Both the position numbers and the translations under genes were made by a program. Positions 8,556 to 17,155 of a stretch of 34,285 nucleotides of DNA are shown in pieces. Numbering within the stretch: position 1 is the first letter of the stretch; every line of letters starts with the position of its first letter. This stretch comes from Bacteroidales bacterium (lineage in GTDB: Bacteria > Bacteroidota > Bacteroidia > Bacteroidales > JAFGUD01): positions 1 to 34,285 of the forward strand of contig JAFGUD010000391.1 in the NCBI GenBank assembly GCA_016938685.1, in the 5' to 3' direction. The notes under the pieces are model-generated. The model was given only the letters and a program-made list of their open reading frames with translations, did no database searches and was not told the DNA's origin.

Positions 8556-9500
8556 TTAATTCCAAATTAATGCGGCAGCACCCAAAACAGCAGCATTTTT
8601 GCCAATTAAAGCAGACTGTTGTAAACTTACTTTATTTCTGTAAATAGGCATTAAATTTTGCTCCATATAATTTTTAGTTGGCACAAGCAATAAATCGCCG
8701 GCAGCTGATAACCCTCCAAAGAAAAACACCGCTTGTGGACTTGTTAAAGCTACAACATCAGCTAATTTTTCACCTAATATTTTTGCTGTAAAATCAAAAA
8801 CATCTTTTGCTAATTTATCTCCGTCAACTGCAGCTTCGTATATCAACTTAGAAGTTATTTGCTTTGGTGTATATTTTTGCAAAACACTATCTGTTTTCAA
8901 AAACCGCATCATTTCAAGAACAGTTGTTCTAATTCCGGTGGCTGAGACATAGGTTTCCAGACATCCTTGTTTTCCGCAACCACATAAACGACCACCCGGT
9001 ACAGCTGTAATATGTCCCATTTCTCCTGCAAAACCATCATGTCCAAGAATTAATTTCCCATTAGAAACAAAACCACTTCCTAATCCGGTACCAAGTGTTA
9101 TTAAAATAAAATCGGTCAATCCTTTTGCATTTCCGTATAACATTTCGCCCAAAGCAGCGGCATTTGCATCATTTGTAAGTTTAACTACAACATTAAATTC
9201 TTTGTTCAAAATTGCAGCTAAAGAAACATCTTTTGCCCAAGGAATATTTGGTGCTGATTCTATTTTGCCTGAAAAATAATTTGCATTAGGAGCACCGATA
9301 CCAATTCCTAATAAATTAACATTTGCCAAATCGTTTAACAGATATCGAATTTCTGATATTAAATGTTGTGAAAATGCTTTGTCATTTTTAAAAGGTTGTG
9401 TTTCGAAACTTGTTTCCACGATAATTTCACCAGTATTATCTACAACTCCAATAACTGTATTGGTTCCTCCAATGTCTATACCGACAACAATATTTTTCAT
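8556..9500 (-). CDS. ROK-family sugar kinase (glucokinase-like)
   Basis: 314 aa. The ATP-binding DIGGTN motif is at 9-14, the catalytic Asp is Asp111 in TNDANAA, and the ROK zinc site is complete: His163 in GEMGH plus Cys173, Cys175 and Cys180 in CGCGKQGC. This composition marks a ROK kinase rather than a ROK repressor, since there is no N-terminal winged helix. Glucose phosphorylation is the commonest activity in Bacteroidota, but N-acetylmannosamine or other hexoses are possible. It stands alone on its strand, with the sensor gene 77 bp downstream and a divergent MFS transporter upstream across 191 bp. A sugar link between kinase and transporter is conjecture. Confidence 0.92.
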   Translation of the reverse strand: MKNIVVGIDIGGTNTVIGVVDNTGEIIVETSFETQPFKNDKAFSQHLISEIRYLLNDLANVNLLGIGIGAPNANYFSGKIESAPNIPWAKDVSLAAILNKEFNVVVKLTNDANAAALGEMLYGNAKGLTDFILITLGTGLGSGFVSNGKLILGHDGFAGEMGHITAVPGGRLCGCGKQGCLETYVSATGIRTTVLEMMRFLKTDSVLQKYTPKQITSKLIYEAAVDGDKLAKDVFDFTAKILGEKLADVVALTSPQAVFFFGGLSAAGDLLLVPTKNYMEQNLMPIYRNKVSLQQSALIGKNAAVLGAAALIWN

Positions 9501-9691
9501 TTTTTTGGATTTAGGATAAAGAACTAAAAATGTTCAATAATAAATTAAATATTTTGTATTTCATTTTTTATTCAGGTTTTTACCTTTTTTGTTTTAAAAT
9601 TAACAAAATTCTAATCACGCCAAATTTAAAAGATTTTTGACAGGTAGAAAAAAGAAAAGTTTGTTAATTTTGCAAACTTATTTTTAATGAG

Positions 9692-10939
9692 ATGAAAATA
9701 TCAAAACTTACAGATAAAAATTATAAAAACAACTTCAAAGCTTTTGTTTGGCATGCAATTTTTCTTGCCCTAATGAAACCTTTTTTGGATACTGACACCA
9801 TTATTCCTGCTATGATTATAAAAGCTGGCGGTAATGAGATGCTTATAGGACTTGCAACTGCAATTTTAGTTGGTGTTTCTACTCTCTTTCAATTTTTCTT
9901 TGGTTCTTTTTTATCAAATAAAAAACAAAAAAAAATTCACTTACTAACAGCTATTTTTACTCGTAGCACTTCAATTCTCGGACTTGGGCTTATTTTATTA
10001 TGGTTTAATATTTTAGATGGTAAGACGGCTCTAATTTTAATATTCTTTTTTATATCAATATTCTCAGTAGCAGGAGCTTATGGAGGTGTTTCTTATACTG
10101 ATTTGATTGGAAAATCAATTAAACCTGAAAGAAGAAAAGCTATGTTTTCAATTAAAAATTTCGCTGGTGCTGTTGCTTTTTTTGGTGCTGCAATTGTTGT
10201 AAAATATATTTTAAAGCTTTATGAATTTCCAAATAATTATGCAATTTTATACATCACTGCTTTTTTCCTTTTGTCTATTGCAGCCCTAGGCTACATTATT
10301 TTAAAAGAGAAAATTGTAATTCCTGCTCCTAAAAAGAAATTTATAGAATTCACAAAAGCCATTCCTATTGAACTTAAAAAGAACCCAAATTTAAAATATT
10401 TCCTTCTTCTTATAAATACATTAGGCTTGTCAATTACTGCATTTCCTTTTCTGATTTCTTACACCAAGGAAGTTGTTGGACTTTCAAACAATACTGTTGG
10501 AAATTTTTTAATTATGAAGGTAGCGGGAATGGTTATTTTTAGTCTGATTGTTTATTATATTCGCGAAAAAGTCAATTACAAACAATTGTTAGTTGTCAGT
10601 GTTTTTTTGGGAACAATTATTCCTGTTTTAGCAATATTTTTTGTGAAAAACACATTTATGTACAGTATTTTATTCTTCTTAGCAGGAAGTTTATTTTCAA
10701 TATTAAGCATTGCAAAAGAGGGTATTATTTTAGAAATATCAAATGTAAAAAACCGCTCTGAATACGCAGGAATTGTAGGAGTTGGAAGCCTTTTAACAGC
10801 TGTATTGCCTTTGTTTTCAGGCTTTTTAATTGCAACCTTTGGATACACCGGAGTTTTTATAGGAATATCGATTGTTGTTTTCTCCAGTTTATATTTTACT
10901 CTAAAATTAAAGTGTAAACCAATAAAAACAACTTCTTAA
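9692..10939 (+). CDS. MFS transporter, 12 membrane helices
   Basis: 415 aa, almost entirely hydrophobic, with about 12 predicted helices and a basic cytoplasmic loop after the second helix pair (SNKKQKK) as in the major facilitator superfamily. The central loop (~205-235) is charged. The substrate cannot be inferred. A TAATTTTG element at 9665-9672 fits the -7 consensus, with TTTTTGAC at 9634-9641 upstream, but the 25-base spacing is longer than usual. uvrA starts 63 bp after this gene ends on the same strand. I see no terminator between them, so readthrough into uvrA is possible. Confidence 0.85.
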   Translation: MKISKLTDKNYKNNFKAFVWHAIFLALMKPFLDTDTIIPAMIIKAGGNEMLIGLATAILVGVSTLFQFFFGSFLSNKKQKKIHLLTAIFTRSTSILGLGLILLWFNILDGKTALILIFFFISIFSVAGAYGGVSYTDLIGKSIKPERRKAMFSIKNFAGAVAFFGAAIVVKYILKLYEFPNNYAILYITAFFLLSIAALGYIILKEKIVIPAPKKKFIEFTKAIPIELKKNPNLKYFLLLINTLGLSITAFPFLISYTKEVVGLSNNTVGNFLIMKVAGMVIFSLIVYYIREKVNYKQLLVVSVFLGTIIPVLAIFFVKNTFMYSILFFLAGSLFSILSIAKEGIILEISNVKNRSEYAGIVGVGSLLTAVLPLFSGFLIATFGYTGVFIGISIVVFSSLYFTLKLKCKPIKTTS

Positions 10940-10972
10940 AAATATAAAAAAGAAAACCCTTTTTGAGTTTCA

Positions 10973-10984
10973 GAACAAATGTTC
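10973..10984. promoter_or_regulatory. SOS-box-like palindrome upstream of uvrA
   Basis: GAACAAATGTTC fits the GAAC-N4-GTTC form of the LexA/DinR operator known from Gram-positive bacteria. It ends 18 bases before the uvrA start codon chosen here. uvrA is a classical SOS gene, which makes the match more than casual, but no lexA gene is in the window and SOS operators in Bacteroidota are poorly defined. Confidence 0.4.
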
Positions 10985-11002
10985 AGAAAAAAGAATATAA
11001 AA

Positions 11003-13828
11003 ATGAAAAATACATCAATAGAAGTTTTTGGAGCAAGAGTACACAATTTAAAGAATATTGACATTAATATTCCACATAATAAACTTACCGTAATAACCGG
11101 ATTGAGCGGAAGTGGAAAATCATCATTAGCTTTTGACACAATTTATGCTGAAGGACAACGAAGATATATTGAAACATTCTCTTCTTATGGTCGCCAATTT
11201 CTTGGTAATCTGGAACGCCCGGATGTAGATAAAATAAACGGACTTTCTCCGGTTATTTCGATAGAACAAAAAAGCACAAACCGAAATCCACGTTCAACTG
11301 TTGGAACAATTACAGAAATCAACGATTTTTTGCGACTGTGGTATTCAAAAGCCGCAATAGCATATTCGCCAAACACCGGTGAAGAAATGATTCAACATAC
11401 TCAGGAACAAATATTAAATATTATTCTTGACCAGTTCAAAGGTCAAAAAATTTACATTCTGGCCCCTGTTGTTCGTAGCAGAAAAGGACATTATAGAGAA
11501 CTTTTTGCAAAATTCTACAAAAAAGGGTTTATATATGCCCGGATTGACGGTAAATTAGTTGAACTTAGCGACAAACTAATGGTTGAACGTTATCAAAACC
11601 ATAATATTGAAATTGTAATTGATAAAGCCACAATTCCTGAAAACATTGATGAAACTTTCAACACAAAACGTTTTAAGGACTCTATTTCACTGGCAATGAA
11701 AAACGGGAAAGGTGTAATAATGATAATGGATAAAGATTCAGAAGAAGCTAAATATTTCAGTCAACATTTAATGTGTCCAACTACAGGTTTGTCTTATGAT
11801 TTGCCTGCTCCTAATACTTTTTCTTTTAATTCTCCACAAGGGTATTGTCCAAAATGTAAAGGTTTGGGCTACATAGAAGAACTAGACATCAATAAAATAG
11901 TTCCTAATCAGGATTTAAGTATATATGCAGGAGCAATTACTCCTGTTGGTAAAATCACGACCGGACTTATGTTTTGGCAAATATCTGCACTATGCAAAAA
12001 ACATGATTTAACTATAAAATCTCCTTTCAAAGAATTACCTAAAGAATTGGTAAGAGAAATCCTATATGGAACTGATGAAAAAATCAGATTAGACAATACT
12101 CCTCTAGGACCACAAGCAAAATACTACACAAAATACGAAGGAATAGCTATTGAATTGAAAACAATTAACGTAGGAGCCAACAAAACACTTTATGACGATT
12201 ACGTTGAACAAACTGTTTGTCCTGTTTGCAAAGGAACAAAATTAAAACAAGAAGCTCTGAATTTTAAAATTGATGGAAAAACCATTTCGGAATTAAGTAA
12301 TCTAGACATTACAGAATTGGAAAATTGGTTGACTAATATTGAATTAAAACTAACAAAAAAACAAAACACTATAAGCTTTGAGATTATCAAAGAAATAAGA
12401 AGCAGAGTTACATTTCTGCTCGATGTTGGGCTGGGTTATTTATCTTTAAATAGAAATTCAGCAAGTTTATCAGGAGGTGAAAGTCAACGTATCAGACTTG
12501 CAACACAAATTGGCTCACAATTGGTAAATGTATTATATATTTTAGATGAACCAAGTATTGGACTACATCAAAGAGACAACGCAAGACTAATAAAATCTTT
12601 GCAAAATTTACGAGACAGTGGAAATACAGTTATTGTTGTAGAACACGACAAAGAAATGATGCTTTCGGCAGATTATTTGGTGGATTTAGGACCAAAAGCC
12701 GGCAAACACGGAGGAAAAATAATTGCAGCCGGAACTCCAAAATCAGTATTAAAAACTGACGGTTTGACAGCAAAATATCTTTCAGGAAAAATAGAGATTG
12801 AAATACCAAAAGAAAGGCGAGAAGGAACCGGCAATAAACTTACGTTAATAGGTGCTTCGGGCAATAATTTAAAAAACGTAACCGTTGATTTTCCATTAGG
12901 CACTTTTATTTGTGTTACGGGAGTTTCAGGAAGCGGAAAATCTACACTAATAAATGATACTCTTTATCCTATTTTGAGCAATAAAATAAATCGTTCTTCC
13001 TTAAAACCCTTAAAACACGATGAACTTACAGGACTTGAACACATAAATAAAATAGCAGAAGTTGACCAAAGTCCGCTTGGTAGAACACCACGTTCCAATC
13101 CGGCAACTTACACTCAAGTTTTTACTGATATTAGAAATCTTTATGCTCTTTTACCCGATGCTCAAATTAGAGGTTACAAAGCCGGGCGTTTTTCTTTTAA
13201 TGTAAAAGGGGGCAGATGTGAAACATGCAAAGGGGCAGGACTTGAAACTATTGAAATGAAATTACTACCAGATGTTTATGTAACTTGCAGAGAATGTGAC
13301 GGAAGAAGATACAACAGAGAAACTCTGACAGTCAGATTCAAATCAAAATCAATAGCTGACGTTCTTGACATGACTATAAATGAAGCCGTAAGGTTTTTTG
13401 AAAATCATCCAAAAATACTGCGAAAAGTTAAAACATTACAGGAAGTCGGATTGGGCTACATTAAACTTGGACAATCTTCTACAACTCTCTCGGGAGGCGA
13501 AAGTCAGCGAGTAAAACTTTCCGCAGAATTATCCAAAGTAGCAACAGGAAAAACAGTATATATTCTTGATGAACCAACTACCGGAATGCACTTTGAAGAC
13601 ATAAAAATGCTTTTGGACGTAATTCAAAAACTTGTTGATAAACAAAACACGGTTATTGTAATAGAACATAATCTTGATGTAATAAAAACAGCTGATTATG
13701 TGATTGATATTGGTCCCGAAGGCGGAAAAGAAGGTGGAGAAATAGTTTTTGCAGGAACTCCAGAAGAATTAGCAAAAAAACGAAAAAGCTTCACCGGAAA
13801 ATATTTGAAAGAAGAGTTGAAAAATTAA
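11003..13828 (+). CDS. uvrA: Excinuclease ABC subunit A
   Basis: 941 aa from this start. UvrA is the damage-recognising ATPase of nucleotide excision repair and loads UvrB on DNA. It has two ABC modules: Walker A GLSGSGKSS near the N-terminus and GVSGSGKST in the second half, each with an LSGGESQR signature and a DEP(S/T) Walker B. Two CxxC zinc modules are present, one around CPKCKG and one around CETCKG...CREC. I prefer the ATG at 11003 to the in-frame ATG at 10979 because it gives the family's usual beginning (IEVFGARVHNLKNI) and because the earlier ATG lies inside the GAAC-N4-GTTC palindrome. Immediately after the stop codon an 8-bp tandem repeat begins. Confidence 0.97.
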   Translation: MKNTSIEVFGARVHNLKNIDINIPHNKLTVITGLSGSGKSSLAFDTIYAEGQRRYIETFSSYGRQFLGNLERPDVDKINGLSPVISIEQKSTNRNPRSTVGTITEINDFLRLWYSKAAIAYSPNTGEEMIQHTQEQILNIILDQFKGQKIYILAPVVRSRKGHYRELFAKFYKKGFIYARIDGKLVELSDKLMVERYQNHNIEIVIDKATIPENIDETFNTKRFKDSISLAMKNGKGVIMIMDKDSEEAKYFSQHLMCPTTGLSYDLPAPNTFSFNSPQGYCPKCKGLGYIEELDINKIVPNQDLSIYAGAITPVGKITTGLMFWQISALCKKHDLTIKSPFKELPKELVREILYGTDEKIRLDNTPLGPQAKYYTKYEGIAIELKTINVGANKTLYDDYVEQTVCPVCKGTKLKQEALNFKIDGKTISELSNLDITELENWLTNIELKLTKKQNTISFEIIKEIRSRVTFLLDVGLGYLSLNRNSASLSGGESQRIRLATQIGSQLVNVLYILDEPSIGLHQRDNARLIKSLQNLRDSGNTVIVVEHDKEMMLSADYLVDLGPKAGKHGGKIIAAGTPKSVLKTDGLTAKYLSGKIEIEIPKERREGTGNKLTLIGASGNNLKNVTVDFPLGTFICVTGVSGSGKSTLINDTLYPILSNKINRSSLKPLKHDELTGLEHINKIAEVDQSPLGRTPRSNPATYTQVFTDIRNLYALLPDAQIRGYKAGRFSFNVKGGRCETCKGAGLETIEMKLLPDVYVTCRECDGRRYNRETLTVRFKSKSIADVLDMTINEAVRFFENHPKILRKVKTLQEVGLGYIKLGQSSTTLSGGESQRVKLSAELSKVATGKTVYILDEPTTGMHFEDIKMLLDVIQKLVDKQNTVIVIEHNLDVIKTADYVIDIGPEGGKEGGEIVFAGTPEELAKKRKSFTGKYLKEELKN

Positions 13829-13832
13829 GAAA

Positions 13833-14059
13833 TGATAGAATGATAGAATAATAGAATAATAAAATAATAGAATGCTTGAATAATAGAACGATAGAATAAC
13901 AGAACTTAGCGATAGTGGTCTCACGAGTTTACGAGTAATGCTTGAATAATAGAATGATAGAATAATAGAACTTAGCGATATCGGTCTCACGAGTTTACGA
14001 GTAATGCTTGAACAACAGCATAATAAAAAATAGAATAATTGAATTAAGGAATGAAAGAG
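13833..14059 (+). repeat. 8-bp tandem repeat array with two 34-bp inserts, 3' of uvrA
   Basis: Units of 8 bases with consensus TRATAGAA (variant TGCTTGAA) run from 13833 to 13904 (nine units), 13939 to 13970 (four units) and, decayed, 14005 to about 14059. Between them lie two copies of a 34-base segment (13905-13938 and 13971-14004) that differ at two positions. Both begin CTTAGCGATA and end GTTTACGAGTAA. This gives a 66-bp higher-order period. The array starts four bases after the uvrA stop codon and fills the convergent gap to phoH. A minus-strand 73-aa frame across it is only a by-product of the repeat. Confidence 0.95.
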
Positions 14060-14109
14060 ATTAAATATTAATTATTCCCTATTTCCAAATACCTGATTTT
14101 ACGATTTTA

Positions 14110-15045
14110 CTAATCATACAAAGTAATTATTTTTTTAACAAGTGGATGACGCACAACGTCTTTTTCGCCAAATTCTACAATTGAAATTCCGTCAACGTTT
14201 TGCAATTTATTTCGGGCATGAATTAACCCTGATTTTTTATCTCCCTCTAAGTCAACCTGTGTAACATCGCCTGTAACAATAAACTTAGAGTTTTCGCCCA
14301 TACGAGTAAGAAACATTTTCAGCTGATTTACGGTTGAATTTTGAGCTTCGTCAAGTATAACAACAGAATTACTCAATGTTCTACCACGCATATAAGCAAG
14401 CGGAGCGATCTGAACAATACGATCATTCATTAAACTACCCAATTTTTTTGGTGGAAGAATATCATCAAGAGCATCGTATAGCGCTTGCAAATACGGATCA
14501 AGTTTTTCTTTAAAATCGCCGGGTAAAAATCCGAGTTTCTCACCGGCTTCAACTGCAGGTCGACTGAGAATTATTCTTTGAACTAGCTTGTCTTTTAATG
14601 CTTTTATGGCAAGAGCAATTGCAATGTATGTTTTTCCAGTTCCTGCCGGACCAATAGCAAACAACAAATCACTTTTATCAAATTCCTTAACCAATCGTTT
14701 TTGATTAGGTGTTTTTGCCTTAATTGGCTTACCGTTTTTGCCGTACAACAAAACTTCCTTATCCTGAAAAACAATTTCTCCAAGATTTGAAGTTTCTGCA
14801 TTCATAATTTCTTTTATATCATTAGTTGAAAGTTTATTATATTTATCATAAAATTCAAGTAGAAGACTCATTTTTTTTTCAAAATATTCCAATTCAGATT
14901 TACTTCCCAATAACCTAATAATATTTCCTCTTGCAACAATTTTAACTTTTGGAAAAAAGCTTCTAATATAATCCATGTTAACATCGTTAACCCCAAATAA
15001 ACCGCTTAAACCCGTTTGTTCAAGCTTAATCTCTTTTTCTGTCAT
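14110..15045 (-). CDS. phoH: PhoH family ATPase
   Basis: 311 aa, usual length for PhoH/YbeZ. An N-terminal region of about 100 residues resembling a KH-type nucleic-acid-binding fold precedes the P-loop domain. Walker A is GPAGTGKT (132-139) and Walker B is LDEAQN (231-236), followed by the family's TGDxxQVD segment. Proteins of this family are SF1-related ATPases linked to RNA metabolism and ribosome assembly or rescue, often acting with the endoribonuclease YbeY, which is not in this window. It is monocistronic, and its 3' end faces the uvrA repeat array. Confidence 0.93.
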   Translation of the reverse strand: MTEKEIKLEQTGLSGLFGVNDVNMDYIRSFFPKVKIVARGNIIRLLGSKSELEYFEKKMSLLLEFYDKYNKLSTNDIKEIMNAETSNLGEIVFQDKEVLLYGKNGKPIKAKTPNQKRLVKEFDKSDLLFAIGPAGTGKTYIAIALAIKALKDKLVQRIILSRPAVEAGEKLGFLPGDFKEKLDPYLQALYDALDDILPPKKLGSLMNDRIVQIAPLAYMRGRTLSNSVVILDEAQNSTVNQLKMFLTRMGENSKFIVTGDVTQVDLEGDKKSGLIHARNKLQNVDGISIVEFGEKDVVRHPLVKKIITLYD

Positions 15046-15100
15046 CTATTATTTACAATTTTTAATTTGATTTTTACACAAATTTAATTATTTTATTTCA

Positions 15101-15133
15101 CAAAATTAGTAAAACTTTTAATTTTGTACCAAA
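15101..15133 (-). promoter_or_regulatory. Promoter of phoH
   Basis: On the minus strand a TTTG (15133-15130) is followed after 21 bases by TAATTTTG (15108-15101), matching the Bacteroidota TTTG-N19-21-TAnnTTTG pattern. The predicted leader to the ATG at 15045 is about 50 bases. Confidence 0.45.
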
Positions 15134-15236
15134 ATGAAATTCTGAAAGAGCATTTGAATTAATTTTTCAATTTTAAAAAACTATTGGATCAAAAATTTAA
15201 GTGTTGAAAAATCAGCAGGTTTCTTAGATGTAATTT

Positions 15237-16034
15237 ATGCCTATTATTACTTTAATAAATGATTGGAAGCATGAATCTTTGTACTCGTCACTCATAAAAG
15301 GTCGACTTGCTTCATTAAATGCCAATATAGAAACTATTGATCTTATTTCTGTTTTTGAAACTTTTGATTATTTATCTGCTGCATTTATTCTTAAAAACTC
15401 GTATAAAAATTTTCCGCAAGGCACAATTCATCTAAATTTTGTAACTAACCTTAAACAAAAAGACAGCGATTTTTTGATTGCAGAGTTTGACAATCAATTC
15501 TTTATCAGCGAAGACAACGGTTTTTTGCCTATCGTGTTCGATAACAAACCGGTTAAAGTTTACAGGCTCCCGAGAGAAAACACCAGTTTTGATGAACTTG
15601 AATTTTATCCTTTAATTGTTAAAACAATTCTTGCAAACATGCTTGATAAACTAGAACCTCCAACCGAAGAATATGTAAAAAGCACATTGCCGGAACCCGC
15701 AATAATTAGCAATAGAATTGTAGGACACATTTTATATATTGATAATTACGGAAATTTAATAACAAATTTTGATAAAAAATTCATTGATGAAAATTGTCAC
15801 GGCAAAAAATTTAAAATTGTAGTTCAATCTGAAAGAAATGTGATTGAAACCATTTCTGAAAATTACAGCGAAACAGAAAGTGGCGATATTCTTTGTTTAT
15901 TCAATAGTTTGGGACATTTAGAAATAGCCATAAAAGACGCCAGCATTGCAGAACTAATGTCGATAACCAGAAAAGATCAGGTAAGTATTATTTTTGAAGA
16001 TAATTCTAAAAAAGAAACAGGAACACTTTTTTAA
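15237..16034 (+). CDS. SAM hydrolase / SAM hydroxide adenosyltransferase family (DUF62), divergent
   Basis: 265 aa. The family converts S-adenosylmethionine to adenosine and methionine with hydroxide. The N-terminal TLxxD strand (Asp9), the EDNG motif (92-95) and the IDNYGNLITNF segment (168-178) correspond to conserved DUF62 positions. The usual VDPGVG motif, expected near residue 69, is replaced by a VTNLKQ sequence, so activity is less certain. It may be a derived subgroup with altered function. It is divergent from phoH with a 191-bp gap and has no cotranscribed partner. The octamer array lies 33 bp beyond its stop codon. Confidence 0.82.
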   Translation: MPIITLINDWKHESLYSSLIKGRLASLNANIETIDLISVFETFDYLSAAFILKNSYKNFPQGTIHLNFVTNLKQKDSDFLIAEFDNQFFISEDNGFLPIVFDNKPVKVYRLPRENTSFDELEFYPLIVKTILANMLDKLEPPTEEYVKSTLPEPAIISNRIVGHILYIDNYGNLITNFDKKFIDENCHGKKFKIVVQSERNVIETISENYSETESGDILCLFNSLGHLEIAIKDASIAELMSITRKDQVSIIFEDNSKKETGTLF

Positions 16035-16067
16035 AAACAATATGTAAATCAGAGAATCTGAGAATAT

Positions 16068-16147
16068 TTCAATTATTCAAGCATTCTATTATTCTATTAT
16101 TCAGGCATTCAAGCATTCTATCATTCAGGCATTCTATTATTCTATCA
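16068..16147 (-). repeat. 8-bp tandem repeat array, 3' of the GNAT gene
   Basis: Ten uninterrupted 8-base units on the minus strand, alternating TGATAGAA/TAATAGAA with TGCYTGAA and ending in TAATTGAA. The array starts one base after the stop codon of the GNAT gene (16149-16151), in the same sense orientation as the array behind uvrA. The unit types are identical to those at 13833-14059, so the two arrays share an origin. Confidence 0.95.
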
Positions 16148-16148
16148 T

Positions 16149-16574
16149 TTAAACATCTCTCACAATATAAACATCATAATCGCCTAAAAATTTAAAACCT
16201 GATTTTTTGTAGAGATTTATTGCCTTTTGATTAGATTGATGAACCTCTAATTTCACTTGTAATTTAAGCTCTTTTACAAACTTCAACGACTCATCAACAA
16301 GAATATGCGAAAGACCTTGTCCTTGATATTCTTTTTTTACAGCAAAATGATGAAGATAAAGTCTGCGGTGGTCATTTGATAGCCAGGAAGTGCCAATAAT
16401 TTTGTAATTCTGGGAGTCAATCAAAAGAAACAACTTGCCACCGTTTTCTATTGTATTTGTAATAACTTCTGCTGTATCTCCCCTCTCCTTTCTACTCAAG
16501 CCAAGGCTTTCCCACAATTCAAAAACTTCATTATAATCCGGTAAGCTAAAATCACGAACAAAAAATCTTTCCAT
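16149..16574 (-). CDS. GNAT-family N-acetyltransferase
   Basis: 141 aa, a single GNAT domain. The acetyl-CoA-binding loop is EYQGQGLS (Q84-G85-Q86-G87) after the FAVKKEY strand, and the C-terminal half has the usual NxxAxxLYxKxGF motif (NQKAINLYKKSGF). The substrate is unknown. It is the last gene of the four-paralogue operon, starting 6 bp after the fourth paralogue ends, so it is probably cotranscribed with these. Whether it modifies one of them is speculation. Its stop codon abuts the octamer array. Confidence 0.9.
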   Translation of the reverse strand: MERFFVRDFSLPDYNEVFELWESLGLSRKERGDTAEVITNTIENGGKLFLLIDSQNYKIIGTSWLSNDHRRLYLHHFAVKKEYQGQGLSHILVDESLKFVKELKLQVKLEVHQSNQKAINLYKKSGFKFLGDYDVYIVRDV

Positions 16575-16580
16575 TGTTTA

Positions 16581-17141
16581 TTATTTCCATAAAGCAGTAA
16601 ACTCAGCAGACAAATAATTATCGTTTGCTTCGGGACAAGTATAAGTAACAGAAAACGGTTTATTAGAAATAACAACAAAAATACCTTCAATCCATCCTGC
16701 AATTCTATCAAAAATCAATTTTTCGTCCTCTGTAAATCCTGTTGCAACAAAAACAACTTTATTATCTGACCGGAATGTCATATCAAATTTACCGGTAGAA
16801 TAATAAGTAGAAAAAATAGATTTTATTCTTTTAAGCACAAAATCGACAGATGCTATTCTAACAAATATTTTATAAACCCCTTTTAATGCTCTAATTGCAC
16901 TGTCTTTTCCGATATCAAAAGCGGCTTTTTTAATGTTTCCATCATAAAATAATTCCCCTGCTTTTTGAGTAGGAATAATAACAGCCTCTTTCAGAGGATA
17001 CCAATTTCCGGCAAGTATGCCAATATTAAAAAATGTTTTTACGGTTTCCGGGAAAGAAGAAATCCATTCATCAAACCGGTCAGGATAATTTTCTTTAACA
17101 AATTCTTGTGTGCTTTTTACAGCTGTTCCTTTAATTTCCAT
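16581..17141 (-). CDS. Tandem ~186-aa paralogue 4 (possible DUF2378/V4R-like domain)
   Basis: 186 aa, no signal peptide or membrane segment, so cytosolic. It shares with its three neighbours the start MEIKGT, W47-Y48, GK-x-S (78-81), GVYKIFV (88-94), VLKR (102-105), YY (113-114) and GW (149-150). The helical first two thirds followed by a strand-rich end finishing in a Trp recall small-molecule-binding families such as DUF2378 or 4-vinyl-reductase (V4R) domains. I make that link from memory of the pattern and rate it about even. By hand count over the first 114 columns it is closest to paralogue 2 (about 59 percent identity). No cysteine cluster or haem-type His is conserved. Gap to the GNAT gene is 6 bp. 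Confidence 0.75.
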   Translation of the reverse strand: MEIKGTAVKSTQEFVKENYPDRFDEWISSFPETVKTFFNIGILAGNWYPLKEAVIIPTQKAGELFYDGNIKKAAFDIGKDSAIRALKGVYKIFVRIASVDFVLKRIKSIFSTYYSTGKFDMTFRSDNKVVFVATGFTEDEKLIFDRIAGWIEGIFVVISNKPFSVTYTCPEANDNYLSAEFTALWK

Positions 17142-17155
17142 TGATATAAAGAAAG

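Noticed and set aside
9634-9672. Promoter of the MFS gene
   Set aside because: The -7 element is good, but the nearest TTG is 25 bases upstream, longer than the 19-21 expected, so I mention it only under the gene.
10979-11002. Earlier ATG for uvrA
   Set aside because: It adds eight basic residues not typical of UvrA and lies inside the GAAC-N4-GTTC palindrome. The ATG at 11003 gives the normal family start.
13769-13990. Minus-strand 73-codon frame rich in Ser, Tyr, Leu and Ile
   Set aside because: It is generated by reading the octamer repeat and 34-bp inserts in antisense and overlaps the end of uvrA.
13833-14059. Possible CRISPR-like array
   Set aside because: The basic period is 8 bp with a 66-bp higher-order unit. 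The 34-bp segments repeat but the material between them is itself octamer repeat, not unique spacers, and no cas gene is near.
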